Shown here in pieces: positions 7,056 through 8,873 of a DNA stretch of 8,873 nt. Under the pieces are notes generated by a model, which ran no database searches, was not told the origin of the DNA, and saw only the letters and a list, made by a program, of their open reading frames with translations. How positions within the stretch are numbered: position 1 is the first letter of the stretch; each line of letters begins with the position of its first letter. The translations under genes and the position numbers were made by a program. The DNA is taken from NCBI GenBank assembly GCA_018221175.1, contig JAAOYE010000019.1, positions 1 through 8,873 of the forward strand. The letters are read 5' to 3'. This DNA is from Candidatus Woesearchaeota archaeon (GTDB lineage: Archaea > Nanobdellota > Nanobdellia > Woesearchaeales > BM511).

Positions 7056-7176
7056 TGATATGCTTAAGTTCGAAAAAAACTCTTCGCGCCAACAAAATAA
7101 CAAGCATCATCTTCTTTATTATTTCAATAATATTATTCATATTCTCAATTAATAATTAAGATATTTCAACACAAAC

Positions 7177-7184
7177 TTTAAATA
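7177..7184 (+). promoter_or_regulatory. TATA promoter of the cytochrome b5 lipoprotein operon
   Basis: AACTTTAAATAATA centres a TATA core about 28 bp before the ATG at 7209, consistent with transcription starting at or within a few bases of the start codon. A GGTGAT sequence at 7203-7208 could serve as a Shine-Dalgarno for the second ATG at 7212 if the transcript begins a little earlier; the protein would differ by one Met. Confidence 0.6.
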
Positions 7185-7208
7185 ATAAACTTAAATTATC
7201 GTGGTGAT

Positions 7209-7646
7209 ATGATGAAAAAAACATTATTTTTAACAATTATATTCTTAGCAGTAATTCTCATTGGGTGTGAAGAAGCACAGCAACAAACTGCACCTCCCCG
7301 CCCTAATGGTGCTAGCGTGGGTGTTGCAGTCACTATAGGCAATGGAAAAGAAGAGACTCCGATGCAAGAGCCTGAAGTAATAGGGGTAATGGATGAAATG
7401 ATTGGAATCTCTATATCAGAGCTTGCAACGCACAATTCCAGAGATGACTGCTGGCTTTCAATAGATGGACATGTTTATGATGTAACAGCATTCATTGGAA
7501 GTCATCCTGGCGGAGAAGCTATTTTACAAGGATGCGGTACTGATGCCACAACTCTTTTTGAGACGCGCCCAATGGGCTCTGGAAAGCCTCATTCAGATAA
7601 TGCAAGAATCCTGCTTGAAACTTACTATATAGGTGATTTAGGATAG
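7209..7646 (+). CDS. Lipoprotein with cytochrome b5-like heme-binding domain
   Basis: A 145-aa secreted, membrane-anchored heme protein. Residues 1-20 form a lipoprotein signal peptide (MMKK, hydrophobic core, lipobox LIGC) with Cys20 as the lipid-modified residue. A Gln/Pro/Gly-rich linker (21-63) leads to a cytochrome b5 fold at about 66-144: ISISELATHNSRDDCWLSIDG, then VYDVTAFIGSHPGGEAIL with axial ligand His99 in HPGG, and the second ligand His128 in GKPHSDNAR, closing with the typical YYIGDL. Cys81 and Cys109 could form a disulfide stabilising the domain outside the cell. It is followed at once by a two-helix membrane protein, which suggests that the pair carries electrons at the outer face of the membrane. 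Donor and acceptor are unknown. Confidence 0.9.
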   Translation: MMKKTLFLTIIFLAVILIGCEEAQQQTAPPRPNGASVGVAVTIGNGKEETPMQEPEVIGVMDEMIGISISELATHNSRDDCWLSIDGHVYDVTAFIGSHPGGEAILQGCGTDATTLFETRPMGSGKPHSDNARILLETYYIGDLG

Positions 7647-7867
7647 CAATTGCACAAGTCGCCTACTACCAGATATTTGGAAACCCGGTAGTGGTTTGGC
7701 TTGGGATAACCACATACACTTTTTTATTAATAACAATTACAATCGCTGTTTTAAACAAAAAGGGCGTAAACAAGATTCCTTTTAAATGGCACCCGAGAAT
7801 GGCAATAACAACACTTATTTTAGCAACAATCCACGCTTTCTTGGTGATTGGCGCTAGGTTATTTTAA
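7643..7867 (+). CDS. Small two-helix His-containing membrane protein, no ATG start
   Basis: A reading frame overlapping the end of the lipoprotein gene encodes 74 residues: a hydrophobic helix at about 14-37, a basic loop with NKKGVNKIPFKWHPRM (38-53), and a second helix to residue 71. His50 and His64 are placed like heme ligands of small membrane cytochromes, and the KWHPRxA...H pattern resembles b-type cytochrome helices. There is no ATG before residue 53. An AGGTGAT match to the archaeal anti-Shine-Dalgarno (7631-7637) sits 5 nt before an ATA at 7643, giving an ATAG overlap with the previous stop; ATT at 7649 or GTG at 7691 are alternatives. The AGGTGAT also encodes conserved b5 residues (GD), so it may be coincidental. 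The protein pattern is convincing; the start is not settled. Its end overlaps the opposing glycosylase gene by 9 bp. Confidence 0.65.
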   Translation: MAIAQVAYYQIFGNPVVVWLGITTYTFLLITITIAVLNKKGVNKIPFKWHPRMAITTLILATIHAFLVIGARLF

Positions 7868-8470
7868 CACTTCGCCTGTTTTGATATACCACATGTAGAA
7901 GTCCAGCTCTGCACAGTTCATTGAAAGCTGTTTTGCGATTTGTTTGAAGATTTTTTCTATTTCCACATATTTTTTAGGTGTTATTGTTTTTGGAATCTCT
8001 TTAATATAACCTTCTTCCAATAACAATCTGTTTATGTGCCTGTCAAGGATGGCAACGTCAAAGTGTCCTGTGTTTTTTAGAAAATGCGATCCTTCCTTGT
8101 AGCCAAGACCTTTAATATTATTTACAAGCCACTCTCTTTTATCTTTTTTATCCTTTAGCTTTTCTTTTATGTCAATATGTTCTCTTGCCTCGACTATAAA
8201 CCTTGATTTGTTGTTGTGAAATCTGTGCTTGTGCTTTATTATGCAATCTCTAACATCATCTCCATGATGAGTGCAAAAACCTGCAACTCCAAGCTCATCC
8301 TGGATACTCATAGCTGTTTTTGCTTTACTATTTGCAGTAAGCAAACAAAAGCAAAGCTCATAAAACCACTCCTTTGTATCTTTATCCTTAAACGACGAGA
8401 ATTCTTTTAATTTAGAATCAATTTTATTCTTAACACTTGTTTTTTGAAGTCTTTTTATCTCTTCAATCAT
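7859..8470 (-). CDS. ogg: 8-oxoguanine DNA glycosylase/AP lyase, Ogg2 type
   Basis: A 203-aa base-excision repair enzyme that removes 8-oxoguanine and cleaves the abasic site. The helix-hairpin-helix/GPD core is clear: LVNNIKGLGYKEGSHFLKN (115-133) carries the Schiff-base Lys125, and HFDVAILDRHINRLL (136-150) carries catalytic Asp143. The protein ends LDFYMWYIKTGEVLK; a C-terminal lysine is a known determinant of guanine versus 8-oxoguanine discrimination in archaeal Ogg2, and it is present here as Lys203. Length is normal for the family (about 200-210 aa). It converges with the two-helix membrane gene and appears to have its own weak TATA box, so it need not be cotranscribed with the unknown gene 43 bp upstream. 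Confidence 0.93.
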   Translation of the reverse strand: MIEEIKRLQKTSVKNKIDSKLKEFSSFKDKDTKEWFYELCFCLLTANSKAKTAMSIQDELGVAGFCTHHGDDVRDCIIKHKHRFHNNKSRFIVEAREHIDIKEKLKDKKDKREWLVNNIKGLGYKEGSHFLKNTGHFDVAILDRHINRLLLEEGYIKEIPKTITPKKYVEIEKIFKQIAKQLSMNCAELDFYMWYIKTGEVLK

Positions 8471-8492
8471 AAAACTTGAAATTAGAAAATTG

Positions 8493-8500
8493 TTTTTAAT
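8493..8500 (-). promoter_or_regulatory. Probable TATA box of the glycosylase gene
   Basis: The minus strand reads AAAACCATTAAAAACA, centred about 26 bp before the ATG at 8470. The AACC flank matches the BRE of the other promoters, though the TATA core is less perfect. A leaderless transcript is expected. Confidence 0.5.
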
Positions 8501-8513
8501 GGTTTTGTTTAAT

Positions 8514-8858
8514 TTAATGTAAAGTTTTTGAAATTTCCATATTATTTATTGAAGGATTCTCATTGATATAAAATGTTTGGGCTAAAGCATGAGATGCGTA
8601 TCCTAGCATTTTTTCAGATTCATCCTTAAGTTCATTTATGTATTCAAGAGTATTCAAACCTGAGGAGATAGGTGTAAAAACACTCATAATTTCGTCCTTG
8701 GAATCCCATCTCCCAGTTATTCTAAGTTTATCAGTACCAAATTTTTCTTCATCTATCAGCTTCGATATCCCCTTATAATCAGGCACCCCGTTTCTTTCAA
8801 TCATAATTTCCATTATGAATCTTATTCCAATTCCTAAGTCAAATAAAGACTTATCCAT
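8514..8858 (-). CDS. Hypothetical protein, start uncertain, near window edge
   Basis: A 114-aa soluble-looking protein that I do not recognise. It begins MDKSLFDLGIGIRFIMEIMI and continues with a mixed charged region (RITGRWDSKDEIMSVF, about 46-61) and a helical stretch TLEYINELKDESEKMLGYAS (70-89). No membrane helix, signal peptide, cysteine or familiar catalytic motif is visible. The frame is still open for five codons upstream of the ATG to the window edge (YNKAI before the Met), so the gene may be longer and 5'-truncated here. It sits 43 bp upstream of the glycosylase gene on the same strand, but a TATA box in that gap argues for separate transcription. Confidence 0.6.
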   Translation of the reverse strand: MDKSLFDLGIGIRFIMEIMIERNGVPDYKGISKLIDEEKFGTDKLRITGRWDSKDEIMSVFTPISSGLNTLEYINELKDESEKMLGYASHALAQTFYINENPSINNMEISKTLH

Positions 8859-8873
8859 AATAGCCTTATTGTA

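Noticed and set aside
7126..7137. AATAATATTATT perfect palindrome between the DUF2892 and b5 genes
   Set aside because: A simple A/T-only sequence in very AT-rich DNA, not positioned relative to either TATA box in a telling way.
7196..7435. Minus-strand 79-codon frame opposite the cytochrome b5 lipoprotein
   Set aside because: It overlaps a well-supported gene and its promoter on the other strand; its composition is low-complexity and it has no promoter.

Overview
The window looks like chromosomal DNA of an archaeon with an AT-rich, compact genome. The strongest clues are a TTTAAATA-type TATA box about 26-28 bp upstream of nearly every operon-leading start codon (leaderless transcripts), an Ogg2-type 8-oxoguanine glycosylase of the kind best known from archaea, and very short intergenic gaps. 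A lineage such as the DPANN (Woesearchaeota-like) archaea would fit, but that is inference; there is no rRNA or other phylogenetic marker here. No tRNA, rRNA, CRISPR array, insertion sequence or phage gene was seen.

Layout. (1) 1-715, minus strand: the 5' end of a mercuric-reductase-like flavoprotein, preceded with an ATGA overlap by a four-helix membrane protein carrying a CGRxHC motif, and before that a short Cys-rich reading frame of doubtful status. The TATA box lies near 711. (2) 904-3618, plus strand: a full-length UPF0182 membrane protein with a leaderless promoter. (3) 3622-6622, minus strand: a two-gene operon of an ArsR-like winged-helix regulator followed by a P2-type cation-transporting ATPase. 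It converges on the UPF0182 gene with a 3-bp gap. A 26-bp imperfect palindrome abuts the operon's BRE/TATA and is a good candidate operator. (4) 6834-7025, minus strand: a small DUF2892/YgaP-like membrane protein. (5) 7209-7867, plus strand: a lipoprotein with a cytochrome b5 domain, followed by a two-helix membrane protein with two histidines that lacks an ATG start and is easily missed. (6) 7859-8873, minus strand: an Ogg2 DNA glycosylase/AP lyase and, upstream of it, an unrecognised 114-aa protein running towards the window edge.

How the pieces may work together. The regulator-ATPase pair reads as an autoregulated ion-homeostasis operon. Its pump keeps all catalytic P-type motifs but differs from SERCA at a key ion ligand, so the transported ion is open. 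The cytochrome b5 lipoprotein and its membrane partner look like a small extracytoplasmic electron-transfer module. The mer-like pair at the left end may concern thiol or heavy-metal redox chemistry. The glycosylase is ordinary oxidative DNA repair. No single system spans the whole window; the b5/two-helix pair and the palindrome-controlled ATPase operon are the most interesting parts.
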